A stretch of 64,000 nucleotides of DNA from Limanda limanda (Eukaryota; Chordata; Actinopteri; Pleuronectiformes; Pleuronectidae). The stretch is from assembly GCF_963576545.1 (NCBI RefSeq), contig NC_083645.1, positions 3,992,001 to 4,056,000 of the forward strand. The letters are read 5' to 3'. A program made the translations under genes and the position numbers. The notes below the pieces were generated by a model. The model worked only from the letters and a program-made list of their open reading frames with translations, had not been told where the DNA came from and ran no database searches. Numbering within the stretch: position 1 is the first letter of the stretch; each line of letters starts with the position of its first letter. Positions 45,607 through 56,521 of this stretch are shown here, piece after piece.

Positions 45607-46370
45607 GCCTTATCAGAAGTATTGCAGTGTGATTAAATGTGATGAATGTGCTGCGACTGTATTAGATATAGTGGATTGTGTTAAGTGAAGAATCATTTGG
45701 AACAATATTGACTTTTATATCTTTTTAATAAATCCTTTTTATACTTAAAGTACTTGCATTTTGTGATTATTTGTGCATGTTATTGTGAACACAGTTCCCT
45801 AACCCTAACCCTATAGCCAGTGCTCGAACTTACCCTTCATTGTTAATTAAATAATCATTAATATTAACTATTGAGATTATTGATTTAACTTTATCAGATG
45901 AGACTGATATTTTATAGACTCACTTGTTGGTCCCTGTAACCAGGGTGGTGCCCCTTTTCGAGTATTAACATATATAGTATTATTCTGATTGATAATTTTA
46001 TTGTTTTTGACTAATTATTTCATTATTTTTGGTTGATAACCGTATCATTGTTAATTGATAGCTTGTACTCTCTAATTTATAATTACTTGTTTTTCAGTAA
46101 TAGTTTGTTATTCATTGATTGATTATTCTTAAGTTTTCATTAATTATTTGATTATTCTTAATTGATAACTTTATTATTCTCAAATTAATGATTTAATAAT
46201 TCTTAATTGTTAAACTTCCTAATTTACTCATTAATGGTTTTATTGTTATTTGATTACTGATCATCTTCAATTAATAATCTAATTATTTTTAAATAAATAA
46301 TCTTCATTGTTTCAATAATCATATTCCATGATTATTGATAATTAGCCAACGTCGAGTCCCCCTTCTATTG
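45607..46370. other. AT-rich stretch with AATTAATNATT-type simple sequence
   Basis: There is a short run of CCCTAA units at 45,797-45,813. About 400 bases of quasi-repetitive TTAATTGATAATTATT-like sequence follow (45,900-46,330). No gene is seen. Confidence 0.5.
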
Positions 46371-46394
46371 CACAACGAGAGCCGAAACAAGCTC

Positions 46395-46560
46395 GACCGA
46401 GACTTTCAAAAGTCTGGGAATATTTTACCACCAAACCAAATAAAAAAGTACAATGTAGCATCTACAAAACGGAATTAGCATTTCATAGCAGCACCACGGC
46501 AATGCATGAACATTTGAAACGGAAGCATCCTGGAGCCACCAAGTCTTCTCCTGATGGGTA
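46395..46560 (+). pseudogene. BED zinc-finger exon remnant (ZBED1-like hAT)
   Basis: The plus strand reads [20 protein letters not shown] and then a region ending [13 protein letters not shown], followed by a GGTAAG splice donor near 46,558. This is a BED finger of hAT transposase or ZBED type. The second zinc-binding Cys is replaced by Tyr (CSIYK), so the finger is broken. A possible following exon near 47,115-47,180 reads SSKQRLVDEFALKRG and then stops. Confidence 0.7.
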
Positions 46561-47180
46561 AGTTTAAATTAACCTCCTGAGTAACGTTAGCCTTGTTAAC
46601 TTATCGTAAGGTTTACGCTTACATGTTGAAAAACAGAACGTTTCATGGAGGATGCTTGCTAACGCTATTTGATTATGTTAAGTGCAATGTAGTAAATCAG
46701 TGAATTATCAGAGTAGCCTGTCTCTTCGTTCGTTCTGAATAGGGTTGCAAAATTCCGGGAATATTCAAAGTCAGATTCATGAAAACCTGGAAATGTGTTC
46801 TTAAACCACCAAAGTGTTCTTAGCTGTGCACTGATTCTTAAAATCACGTCTACAGCCGTATGCCTAGTGCATTCTGGGTAATGCAGTTCACTTAATCTGC
46901 ACATAACACACTGTGTTTTTCCGCCCCTTTGCAACCCTAGTTCTGAAAAGTTAACCTCCTCCACTTAGCATTCTTCAAACAAAAGATTGTGGAAAAAAAT
47001 AATTTTATATCAACACAATTAAGAGAGATCTGCTCTAGCATAATACAAAACTATGATACTGTAGCCTACAACGTGATAATTAAAGCTTTGTGTTTTTTTC
47101 TCTTTTTCTTTTAGTTCTAAGCAAAGGCTTGTGGACGAGTTTGCCCTGAAGAGAGGCTCATGCACCCCTCAGATGGCATA

Positions 47181-47460
47181 ATGGGAAATAATCCATAGCA
47201 ACTTTGCACTTTAATTTGTATTACAATTTTGTTTGTTTATTATGATGTTTAAATGTTTACACAACTTGTTCCTGAAATACATTTGAAGTTCAAATTCCAA
47301 CATTTTGAGTCATTATTTTAATGGGAAATAATCCATAGCAATTTTGCACTTTAATTTGTATTACACTTTTGTTTGTTTATTATGATGCTTAAATGTTTAC
47401 ACAACTTGTTCCTGAAATACATTTGAAGTTCAAATTCCAACATTTTGAGTCATTATTTAA
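47181..47460. repeat. Tandem duplication, two units of 140 bp
   Basis: ATGGGAAATAATCCATAGCA begins both units, at 47,181 and 47,321. The copies differ at only a few positions. A third partial unit (ATGGGAAATAATCG) starts at 47,468. Confidence 0.9.
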
Positions 47461-47477
47461 ATTTGCTATGGGAAATA

Positions 47478-47554
47478 ATCGTTAGATTAGTCAATTAATC
47501 AAAAAAATATTCGATAGATTAATCGTTTACCAAAATAATCGTTAGTTGCAGCCC
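47478..47554. mobile_element. Right terminus of a hAT element
   Basis: The sequence ending ATCGTTAGTTGCAGCCCT has repeated AATCGTTAG/ATTAATCG motifs. It is the reverse complement of termini beginning AGGGCTGCAACTAACGAT that I associate with fish hAT elements. The matching left end was not found. The transposase remnant that follows begins immediately after it, so this element probably inserted into that older transposase. Confidence 0.6.
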
Positions 47555-48392
47555 TACTGAACATAAAGATTTACTTATTCACAATGACATTAGATGGCTT
47601 AGCAAAGGAAACGCATTGAAACGTTTTTGTGAGCTAAGAGGAAATTCTGGTGTTTCTCTGATCTTCAAAGTTGAAAAAAGCTGGCAAGTTTCTGTCTCTG
47701 ATGGAAAATGATGAGTTTAATGCCACTGTTTTTTGAGCGATATTTTCCACCATTTGAATCAACTCAACTTGGAGTTGCAGGGCAGGGATAAAACAGCCGC
47801 TGAGCTTGTTGAGAAGCTTCATGCTTTTCAAAGGAAGCTCTCACTTTTCTCTGTTGATCTTTGTCCCTGGAAGATGCTCCACTTCCCCACATTGAGGAGA
47901 TCTGGCCTACAAATAACAGAAATGATGTCAGGCTTCATTGACTCGTTGAAAAACAACTTTGCCTCAAGGTTTCATGATTTTAGCATCCCCAGTGGCATTA
48001 TGACATTTGTAAAGGATCCTTTCTCTGTGAACGTTCAATCTGACTTTGCATTGAAAGGAAAGGAGCTTTTATCCTCTGTGGATGAGGGGTCTTTACAACT
48101 GGAAACCATTGACATTCAGTCATCAGGTGACTTGCGGCAGTCATGGCAGCAGGCAGGTTTTGAAAAATTCTGGACCCATGAAGTCAGCTGTGAGAAATTT
48201 CCACACTCAAGGAATCTTGCACTTTTTGTTCTGATAATGTTTGTTTCAACATACACTTGTGAGTCATCATTCTCACACATAAATGCCATTAAAACTCACA
48301 ATCGCATATCCCTTGCTGACCAGCATCTACATGACTGCATGCGCATTGCCCTGACAACTTATAAACCTGACTTCACTGCTCTTGCTAAGTAA
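47555..48392 (+). pseudogene. hAT transposase C-terminal half (SCAND3/ZBED5-like)
   Basis: The first stretch reads HNDIRWLSKGNALKRFCELR, the conserved RW...S-G/K block of hAT-Charlie transposases. Frameshifts and stops follow, then a long frame (47,733-48,392) with DIFHHLNQLNLELQGRDKT, LHAFQRKLSLFSVDLC and the dimerisation region TCESSFSHINAIKTHNRI. Relatives are known as transposases and as domesticated SCAND3 or ZBED5 proteins. The N-terminal half is absent here, so I call it a transposon relic. Confidence 0.88.
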
Positions 48393-48654
48393 ATTCTAAA
48401 CAACTGATACAGTTCACCTGAACTGAGTGATTCATTTTGAAACACATTTCTTGATAGACTACCATGCACTTTTAAGTTGTTGCAATTCTATTCAGTTCCA
48501 TGCAATGCACTTTGTTGGTGGAGATACATTTGATTCTGCCTGTCACTCAAATCTCCTATGCGTCCTCTTGGGCATATGTTGTAAAGCTTTTACAAAATAA
48601 ATTATATTGACTCCTTCAGTATGTTGTTGTTATTTCTTGTTACCGTGATCACTC

Positions 48655-48728
48655 ATATCCTCCGGCCCCTGACTTTGCCTAAGTTTCAAAAACCGGCCCC
48701 AGCTCCAAACTAATTGAAGAGCCCTGAC
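48655..48728. mobile_element. Right terminus of the SCAND3/ZBED5-like hAT element
   Basis: The stretch ends ACTAATTGAAGAGCCCTG, with CGGCCCC motifs nearby (48,663, 48,695). That is the usual style of a hAT right end. It lies 260 bases beyond the transposase stop. The left end was not identified. Confidence 0.5.
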
Positions 48729-48875
48729 CTAGACTATGTGCCACAGGGTCAAGCTGGAGTTGTGGGCGTGTCTAGAAATCAAGCTCTTAGATGAAGAAGA
48801 CTCCTTGGAAGAGATCGGTCTGATGAGTCCTCTGAAAAGGAAACTCAGACCCAGGCCAATAGATTGAGTAAAAAG

Positions 48876-49480
48876 GGGTCTTACTGGAATGACCCAAGTG
48901 TGTAAACTTGATGTAGTAATACAAAAACTATTTTAGTTCAAAAATGAAGACAGAAAAAATGATTTGTGGTAATCAAAAACAAGATATTTTAATGAATACT
49001 CTCTAAGATTAAATGATTAAATAAATAGATTTGAAAAGATATAGCAAAGAAGCACAGCCATGCATGAAATAACATACGAAATGAATACGGGTCATTTTGA
49101 CCCATATTGTGCCTTAGAAGGGTAGTGATACAAAAATGATTTTTATTGAAAAAGTTAAAAAGGACAAATGAAAATAAGAATTTGTGATGATCAAAAACAA
49201 GTTAATTGAGGAATTCCTGGAATTCTGAATGATTAAATAAATTTATTGCAAAGATATTTACAATTAAAACTCCATCGGGTCATTTTTGACCCATGTGTGT
49301 AAACTTGATGTAAAAATACAAAAAAAATAGTTTAGTTCATAAATTGAGAAAGATCAAATGAAAATAATGGTTTGTGGTAATCAAGAGCAAGATATTTAAT
49401 GAATACTTTGAATATTAAATGATGAAATAAATTGATTTCCAAAAATATAGCGTCAATACATGTTGTAGGTCAATACAATT
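48876..49480 (+). repeat. Dispersed repeat with GGGTCATTTTTGACCC palindrome (copies 2-4, tandem)
   Basis: These are further units of the repeat at 37,732-38,010. One spans 48,876-49,122 and ends GTGCCTTAGAAGGG. A divergent partial unit spans 49,125-49,244. Another starting at 49,245 matches copy 1 closely (TGACCCATGTGTGTAAACTTG) and fades near 49,480. Confidence 0.75.
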
Positions 49481-49974
49481 GGGACATTTCCTCAAACCGT
49501 GTCAACGGCGGAAACCCAAATTTCAGAAGCTTGTACAATGCTTAAAGACTGATGCAAGTAAAGTCACGAGGATTGGAAACGTTGCTTACATCAATGATGA
49601 GGAATTTCACATAGGGGACGGGAGCCATCATACTGCAGTCTTCTTGGGGCTGAGAGGAGATGGCTCTGAACTTGCAATTAAGATAATGTGTAAAACCAAG
49701 TTTCCAGAGCTGAAGAATGAGAAATTACTTCTGCGAATTCCAAAACTGCACCATCGCTGTGTTGTGCAGTGTGTTGACTTTGCAGAAGATAGGCACTATG
49801 GATATCTTTTTTTTGGACTTTGTGAACGCAACCTGGATGAGCATACCAGAAGCAAGGATGACCGTCTGCGTCGAAAGGATCTCGTCTCTGACCTCCTTCA
49901 CAGTTTGAGGGCACTTCATTGTCAAAAGCCACAAATTCTCCACCGAAATCTCTCACCAACGAATGTTTTGATCG
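49470..49974 (+). pseudogene. Protein-kinase-like exon (N-lobe to catalytic loop)
   Basis: One exon-like open stretch may begin after an AG at 49,468-49,469 and ends at a G|GTAAAT donor at 49,974. It reads like the first half of a kinase domain. There is a glycine-rich segment (IGDGSHHTAVFLG), the ATP-binding lysine (ELAIKI), a hinge (GYLFFGLCERNLDEH) and a catalytic loop (ILHRNLSPTNVLI). Usually the loop reads HRDLKP; here Asp is Asn and Lys is Ser, so catalysis would be lost. The pattern reminds me of IRE1-like kinases expanded in fish. No exon with the DFG half was found. It is either a pseudogene or a pseudokinase exon. Confidence 0.6.
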
Positions 49975-50179
49975 GTAAATAAAGGAGACAAATACATAGA
50001 ACAATGTTATTCACTGAAGCTGTTTTCAAACGTGAACTCTGGAAAATGTCAGGTACACTGAGTCCTGACACTTGACAGAATTTGCCTTTCACATACAGAC
50101 AGGAGATTATTCGGGTCTGACTTGTCAGGTCAGACACCAGGAAAATGTCCAAAGCATTCAGGTGATGGGTGGCATCAGG

Positions 50180-50651
50180 CTACATCCATGTATTGTTTTT
50201 GTAATAAATCATGTTATTACTACTTTGTGACGTCTACGAATTAGATAGAGTACTTTATTCATCCCCGAAAGCAAAAAAGAATTGTCTTTTTTGTTATAAC
50301 TGAACTGTGACTTGTGAATTTAAGCTAATTGCGTATAGATAAACTGTGATTGTTTTTACTTACTTATCAAATTACATTTTATTTATTTCCTTAGTGATTA
50401 TTTGAGTTGTCTACAATGGGGAAGTGAAGGGCATTATGTCAATGAGTGTCCCCATGAAAACAGCAAACTTCCATCAGACCCAAGAGAAACAAAATCAAGT
50501 TCAACTTGTAATAGTAAGAAAGTGGTATTAAACACAACAAGATTAGGACACTTGTGGCCTACATTCCATGTGATTCCACATAATTCAAACCATTCAGTAT
50601 CAACAAACACATTAAGAAAGAGAATTAAATGTAAGAGCAGCTCTACATCAG
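50180..50651 (+). repeat. Duplicated exon-containing segment, copy A
   Basis: This matches 51,323-51,749. It contains an exon-like stretch after a TTTCCTTAG acceptor (about 50,395) reading SCLQWGSEGHYVNECP, then a GTAAG donor near 50,515. It looks like a CCHC zinc knuckle with the second Cys changed to Trp. A later exon-like stretch follows a TTCCGTTGCAG acceptor (about 50,690), reading ESGRKEKVRRLFPETIEKPK. I do not recognise the gene. Copy A has an extra 38 bases near 50,244-50,281 (TACTTTATTCATCCCCGAAA) absent in copy B. Confidence 0.7.
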
Positions 50652-51322
50652 CAAATCTTTACAGTGTTTGTTTATGTTTTCCGTTGCAGAAAAGGAGTCT
50701 GGCCGTAAGGAAAAGGTCAGAAGGCTATTCCCAGAAACCATTGAAAAACCAAAGGACCAGATGGCCGAGGACTGGTTAAGAACACGATGTCAAATTAAAT
50801 GCAGCAAGGTGTTGATTGTTCATGGTTCTACCTGCGCCTGTTGGAGAGGGAGGCTCAAATTGATTGTTCACGGTTCTGTACTTTTGGCTGTGAGGAAGTT
50901 TTTCACTCTAAATACTTGAAATGTTATTTTCTGAGATTGAGCTACAGTCTTCCAAAATGTTCCAGTAAAACAGTTAGAAAATGACCAGTGGTCCTTCCAC
51001 TATAACGTTCAGTGCAAGAGTGAGTGAGAAGACTGAGGGCTCCTCTTTTTATAGGCTTCCTCTCACAGACTCCTCCCCCTTGACTATTCCACTGTGATCC
51101 TATAATTATATAACTGAATAAAAATTAAATTATTTATATATATTATCATTCATGATACTGTGTATCTATGAATATATTATATTTTAATGGACTTCAGTGA
51201 TACATTTATTTATTATTCCATTTTAAATAAAATTGTGACTTGTGACTTTAAACGAATTTCATATTGATAAACTGTGATGTTTAAACTCACATATCAAATA
51301 ACATGTTATTAATTTGCATTGT
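50652..51322. other. Stretch between the two duplicated segments
   Basis: The first 270 bases hold the exon-like ESGRKEKVRRLFPE stretch and possible further coding sequence (REAQIDCSRFCTFGCEEVFH in another frame, 50,840-50,900), which would need a frameshift to join. The rest is AT-rich and non-coding. Confidence 0.45.
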
Positions 51323-51749
51323 CTACATCCATGTATTGTTTTTGTAATAAATCATGTTGTTATTACTGCTTTGTGACGTCTACTAATTGTCTTTTTTTTA
51401 TAACTGAGCTGTGACTTGTGAATTTAAGCAAATTTCATATAGATAAATTGTGATTGTTTTTACTTACATATCAAATGACATATTATTTATTTCCTTAGTG
51501 TTTATTTGAGTTGTCTACAGGGGAAGTGAAGTGCATTATGTCAATGAGTGTCCTCATGAAAACGGCAAACTTCATCAGACCCAAGAAACAAAATCAAGTT
51601 CAACTTGTAATGGTAAGAAAGTGGTATTAAACAGAAAACCAGATTAGGACACTTGAGGCCTACATTCCATGTGATTCCACATAATTCAAATCATTCAGTA
51701 TCAAAAAACACATTAAGAAAGAGAATTAAATGTAAGAGCAGCTCAACAA
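51323..51749 (+). repeat. Duplicated exon-containing segment, copy B
   Basis: Same segment as 50,180-50,651, displaced by about 1.14 kb. Its zinc-knuckle exon is out of frame because bases are missing (CTACAGGGGAAGTG against CTACAATGGGGAAGTG). At least this copy is therefore non-functional. Confidence 0.75.
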
Positions 51750-53230
51750 TTGTAAAGAGGTTTTTGCTGAACAAACCTTTGGTCATGAACTGTTGTTTTT
51801 CACAGAGCTTGTTCTTTGATAATGCAAAGCTCAGCGTAAAACACATTTCATTTTTGTTGAGGGAATCAGGGTGATGCCATTGTCATACATCATTAAGGTT
51901 GCTGCTCATACGGCTGGGTATTGTAGTTTACATTACACCCTATTTTGGATTTGATGTGATCAATTACATCAATTAATCTTCATTAGTAAGTTTATCATTA
52001 TCTTGATAATGCTCCTGTCAAGTTGACTTTATTAACATTATCTTACTGGTTATTTTGGGTGATGTAGGGGTAGGAGAACATTAATTATAACAAGTGAAAT
52101 AGTATGCTTTATTACTTCGAACTCAAAGTAATGTTCACTTAATTTACAACCCAATTATCCATGGACCCATCTCTCCTTTCCTGCTGCAGTCTGTTTCCCT
52201 CTCCACTGACTTTTACTTCTTTCCTGTGATGCATAAACAACGAGTCTTAGGGCCTGTTATACAGTTGCCTTTGGTGGGGGAAATCATCTGATTGCATACA
52301 TTTCCTTCTTCTTCTTTCCCTAATTGGATTTATCCCTCTGTTTTTAGATTCCATTGCAGGTGTGTTTGATCTCCCTCTCCTTACAGCCCCCACCCACTCT
52401 GCCTCCTGCACTTCTTCCATTTTTCCGTAAGTCTGTGGAGCAGAGGAGCAGAGGAGGAAGGCAAGGAAGAAGGGGAGGAGACCAGAGTTCAGGCCAGTGG
52501 TCGGTCTCTCAAGGACGGTCTCTGAGGTTCATCACATTCATAGATGCATGCGTTCACACAAAAGAGCCAGCTAATTGACTCAACAGTGCATGAAAGCTTA
52601 AATAAAAGACCTCTCTAGGTATTTATAGCATATAAATATGGTATGCAATGAGCTGAAGAATGTGACGCAACTTTTCACCCTAAAAAATAATGGGGTCAAT
52701 CACATACTGCCTTGATTTTGGGTTAACATATTATTTGTTTAGAATGGGCTGTTTTCTTGGCCTGGGCTGATGCTTTGGAGCAACTTCAGAATTAATGCAT
52801 GTCATTAGTGAGTCCTCCTCAAACAGTTCTATAATATACTGTCTCTTTTTTATTGTTCTGTGCTGGACTTTGTGTGCAGAGCTTCTTCTATGGTGCAGAG
52901 TGAAGTTAGAAAACACTTACCCTGCAATACAGATTTCAGAGTCAGATGTATTTAATAACATAAAACAGAATTTGCTTTATGTCTGTTCACATGTGTGACT
53001 TCTGTAAGTTTGAAAATTATTTAATGATTTGAAGTTATTCTTTCATACATTGCATGTCAGCTATTTCATTGGTTTGTTAAGCAATCGACACAATCTTCAG
53101 ATCCGAGTTCATAACACATACAAATAAAAGCTCTGTAATTCACCTCAAGATTGAAGGAGTGCAGCCACAAAAAAAACATTGTGCTCTTACTTTGAAAAAT
53201 AACTGCTAAACAGGAAGTGATTCCATGATG
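51750..53230. other. Non-coding stretch
   Basis: Nothing recognisable. A small stretch near 52,380-52,426 is flanked by AG and GTAAGT and could be a microexon, but there is no supporting context. Confidence 0.45.
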
Positions 53231-53238
53231 CTGCTTAG

Positions 53239-54237
53239 TAGAGATGAGCCGGATACCCGGCTGAAACGAGTATCCGGTACGGATAAAGCACTTTTGCCGA
53301 GTACGATTATTATACGAGTAATCGGAGTCATTATCTGTGCTCGGACTGAATGAAAATCCTCACACAGCGTCACAGCGCTCCTCCCGTCACACACGGCTCT
53401 GCTCACTCACTCACAGAACAGCTCTCTGTCTCTCAGTCACTCAGGTTCACTGCGCATCGGGACTGTTCCATAGGCTCAGTCAAGGAAGCAGAAAGGATTC
53501 GTTCATTTCCCGACTGGGTCTTCGGGTACGAGTCTTTGGATCATTTTTCACGAGACCTGCATTGGCTCAGTAGAGGAGCTCTGGAGATGCGAGGGACGTT
53601 CACTGTCTACCGGAGAAATGAACACTCTGTGTTTTAAGTATAGAAAGACGTGAATTATATTCGTTCACAAGTCATAATGACTGGTTTTGTTATTTTCACT
53701 TTACATTTACACTTACTTTACAGTAAAGTAAACCTCTATTAAATACAGTACAACATGACAGTTTGTATGGTTTGAAATTGTCATTTATTATCACACTGGC
53801 ATTTAATTATCACGGCAAACAATTACACTGCACTAAACTTTAAGTGTTAATGTAAAGTGAAAATAACAAAACCAGTCTGTATGACTTGTGAACGAATATA
53901 ATTCACATGTTTCTATACTAAAAACACAGAGTGCTCATTTCTCCGGGAGACAGTGAACGTCCCTCGCATCTCACTCACACACACACTTACACACACGCAC
54001 GCACACACACTTACACACACACACACACACCTGGTGTGGAAATAAATTTAAAAAAAATAAAAATAAAAAAATCATAAAAAAATTTCAAAGTTAAAAAAAG
54101 TTATGTTGAACCAGCCCACTTCCGGGTTAAATCACACCCACTTCCGGGTTAGGCGCCGCCCACTCCGAGTACGGATACGGATAATTCATATGGTTAACAG
54201 ATACAGATACAGATAATGCTGTACTCGCTCATCCCTA
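53239..54237. mobile_element. Non-autonomous hAT element with internal inverted arms
   Basis: It starts TAGAGATGAGCCGGATACC and ends GTACTCGCTCATCCCTA. A perfect 8-bp target duplication CTGCTTAG lies at 53,231-53,238 and 54,238-54,245. Inside, 53,584-53,714 and 53,842-53,972 are inverted copies of about 130 bp, very similar to each other. A CA microsatellite follows (53,973-54,032). No transposase is encoded. Confidence 0.92.
53584..53972. repeat. Long inverted repeat (about 130-bp arms)
   Basis: The left arm (53,584-53,714) begins GAGATGCGAGGGACGTTCAC. The right arm (53,842-53,972) ends with its reverse complement. Both contain GAATTATATTCGTTCACAAG or its reverse complement. The loop is about 127 bases. 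Transcripts through it would fold into a long hairpin. Confidence 0.9.
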
Positions 54238-54245
54238 CTGCTTAG

Positions 54246-54527
54246 CATCCGTGAATGTCTCTAAATCCAATATGGTGAAATAAACAAAAACAAATAATTA
54301 AAAAGACCTGGTGCGGATGTTGAATTGTGGTTTGACCCTTCAGTCAACATCGCCTACCCCCAACCTCTGCTACAGAGCACTGGTTGCCTGTTTCTTCTAT
54401 TTTTATAAACATTAAATGTATCACATTTCAAAGTTGCACTAAATTCCGCCCTGACCTTTTTCTGGCAATTTACAATACACATACCGAGTGTGAACCCGAT
54501 TAGATGATTGTTAAGGAGTTATGTATT
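54246..54527. other. Spacer between hAT elements
   Basis: Unique-looking sequence; no gene is seen. Confidence 0.5.
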
Positions 54528-54535
54528 CCATAAAC

Positions 54536-55173
54536 CAGGGGTTTTCAACATTTTTCAAGCCAAGGACTCCCAAACTGGTGGAGAGATGGAGCAGGGACCC
54601 CATACTATATATAGTGTATAAAATTGTGTTTTATATTGAACTGGGCCTAGTGCCATGTATAAACATAGTTACCCTGTTATTGTGCATTCAATACTAAACT
54701 ATTCAAATATTACACAGTTTCATATATTTGTGTTTTTAATTTAAACATGTGCAAGGTACAGGGTGGCCATGCTACGGCCTTTTATAAACATACATCTTGC
54801 ATACAACACTGAGCTATTACAATAATTCACAGATTCATGTTTTTATTTGTAGAAGAGACAGTAGAAGAGACAGTGAATCCTCAAGCCATCTGTGGATGCC
54901 CCACATACTCCCACATTAGTGAGATGTCGGACCTTGATGGTAGCACACAACTTATCTAATCTTGAACGGATGGCAGTTGTCAGGCAGTGGGTCAAATCAG
55001 CCTCACAATATGTTGGATGCATGTTAACGTGTATTTTAAGACATTTAATTTATTTGTGGAAAAAAAATTGGTTGGAAAATAAATAAATTATTAAAAAAAA
55101 AATAATAATAATTTTAAAAAATTGTCTCAACCAAATATTTGCGACCCCCAGGACCCCCTGTTAAAGACCTCTG
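54536..55173. mobile_element. Non-autonomous hAT element
   Basis: It begins CAGGGGTTTTCAACATTTTT and ends CCCTGTTAAAGACCTCTG. A perfect 8-bp target duplication CCATAAAC lies at 54,528-54,535 and 55,174-55,181. The interior is AT-rich and non-coding. Confidence 0.9.
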
Positions 55174-55457
55174 CCATAAACAGAGACCAAATTAATTAAT
55201 CAGTAGATACCTCTTATACAGTGGTGGAGGAAGTACTGAAGTTTAGTACTTAAGTAAAAGTACAAGTACCCAGGAAAATATATACTTAAGTAAAAGTAAA
55301 AGTACTACATCAACAATCCTACTTAAGTAAAAGTAAAAAGTACTTATTTTTAAATTTACTTTAAGTATTAAAAGTAAAAGTACTCACGCAATGGGTTGTC
55401 TCTCAATGTCTAGGCTGTGCCATTTTGATAAAGAATGCAGATATAGCTACTGGTAAT

Positions 55458-56521
55458 CAGTGGCGGCTGGTGAAATTTTTTTTGGGGGGGGGCGCACTTG
55501 GGCGGCGCGGTTTAAATAGCCCACCGCAATGAGAGAAAAAAAACTCCGGGGTGCTCCGGTCCTGTGCTCCGGTCCGGACGTCCCCGGGGACGTGCTCCTC
55601 CGGGACCGTCCCCGGGGACGTGCTCCTCCGGGACCGTCCCCGGGGACGTCCCGGTCCCCGGGGAGGTGCTCCGGTGCTCCGGGAGGTGCTCCGGTCCCGG
55701 TCCCGGTCCCCGGACCGAGACCGGGTCGTCCCCGGGGACGTCCCGGTCTCCGGAGCACCGGAGGGAGGTGCACCTGGGGAGGTGCTCCGGTGCTCTGGTC
55801 GCCGGGACGTCCCCGGGGACGGTCACGGTCCCCGGGGAGGTGCTCCGGTGCTCCGGGAGGTGCTCCGGTCCCGGTCCCGGAGGAGCACGTCCCCATGCAC
55901 GTTAACATGTGGTTAAAAATTTCAGCTGATTATTACTGATCGATAAAACTACACACACGACACAGTAAACAACAATGATTCTATCTGTCCACTGTCTGTC
56001 CTCTACCTGTCTCACTCAGTGCTCCGGGATCGGAGCTGCACCTCCGTGCAGATTAAAAGTATCTGCTAACTATGCAGCTCCTGTAGATCAGTGATAAGGT
56101 CTCTGATTGGACAGTCCTGTCAGCATGATGTATAAGAAACCCTTTCATTGGCTGTAGGCGCAAGTGAAGTGCGCCCATGGCTCGAACTGTCATCCGCCAT
56201 TGAGAAGCTGTCCTTGCTCAAATGTTCCTGCCCCTTTTGTTGGCTTCCATAGACTTCCACTTGCCCGGCGCCCACAGGGAGGAGTGGCTTCTCTCTCAGT
56301 GATAATGAATGGCAAATATATTACCAAATATAATATATTAAGTGGTTTTTGACAGGGGCTTACGGTCTCCGGCACACATTTAACGCTTTAAAACAGTACA
56401 TTTCTTATTAAATTATTTGATATATAATGTTTTTTGACATGTCATTTTTTTTTTTTTTTTTTTCATCTCAAAATTGTAGGGTGGGCGGCGCCCCAGCGCC
56501 CTGTATGACGAACCGCCACTG
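55458..56521. mobile_element. Non-autonomous hAT element (nested)
   Basis: It begins CAGTGGCGGCTGGTG and ends CGAACCGCCACTG. A perfect 8-bp target duplication CTGGTAAT lies at 55,450-55,457 and 56,522-56,529. It inserted into the outer hAT element and so is younger than it. It carries a GC-rich minisatellite (55,545-55,890) that creates long meaningless open frames. Confidence 0.93.
55545..55890. repeat. GC-rich minisatellite
   Basis: Irregular repetition of GGTGCTCCGG and GACCGTCCCCGGGGACG units. Open frames across it on both strands are compositional, rich in Pro, Gly and Arg, and not genes. Confidence 0.88.

Noticed and set aside
45797..45813. CCCTAA run suggesting a telomere
   Set aside because: Only about three units; an interstitial simple repeat, not a telomere.
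52380..52426. Possible 47-bp microexon flanked by AG and GTAAGT
   Set aside because: No neighbouring exon or protein context; such flanks occur by chance.
55447..55939. Several Pro/Gly/Arg-rich open frames on both strands
   Set aside because: They are generated by the CCGG-rich minisatellite inside the nested hAT element.
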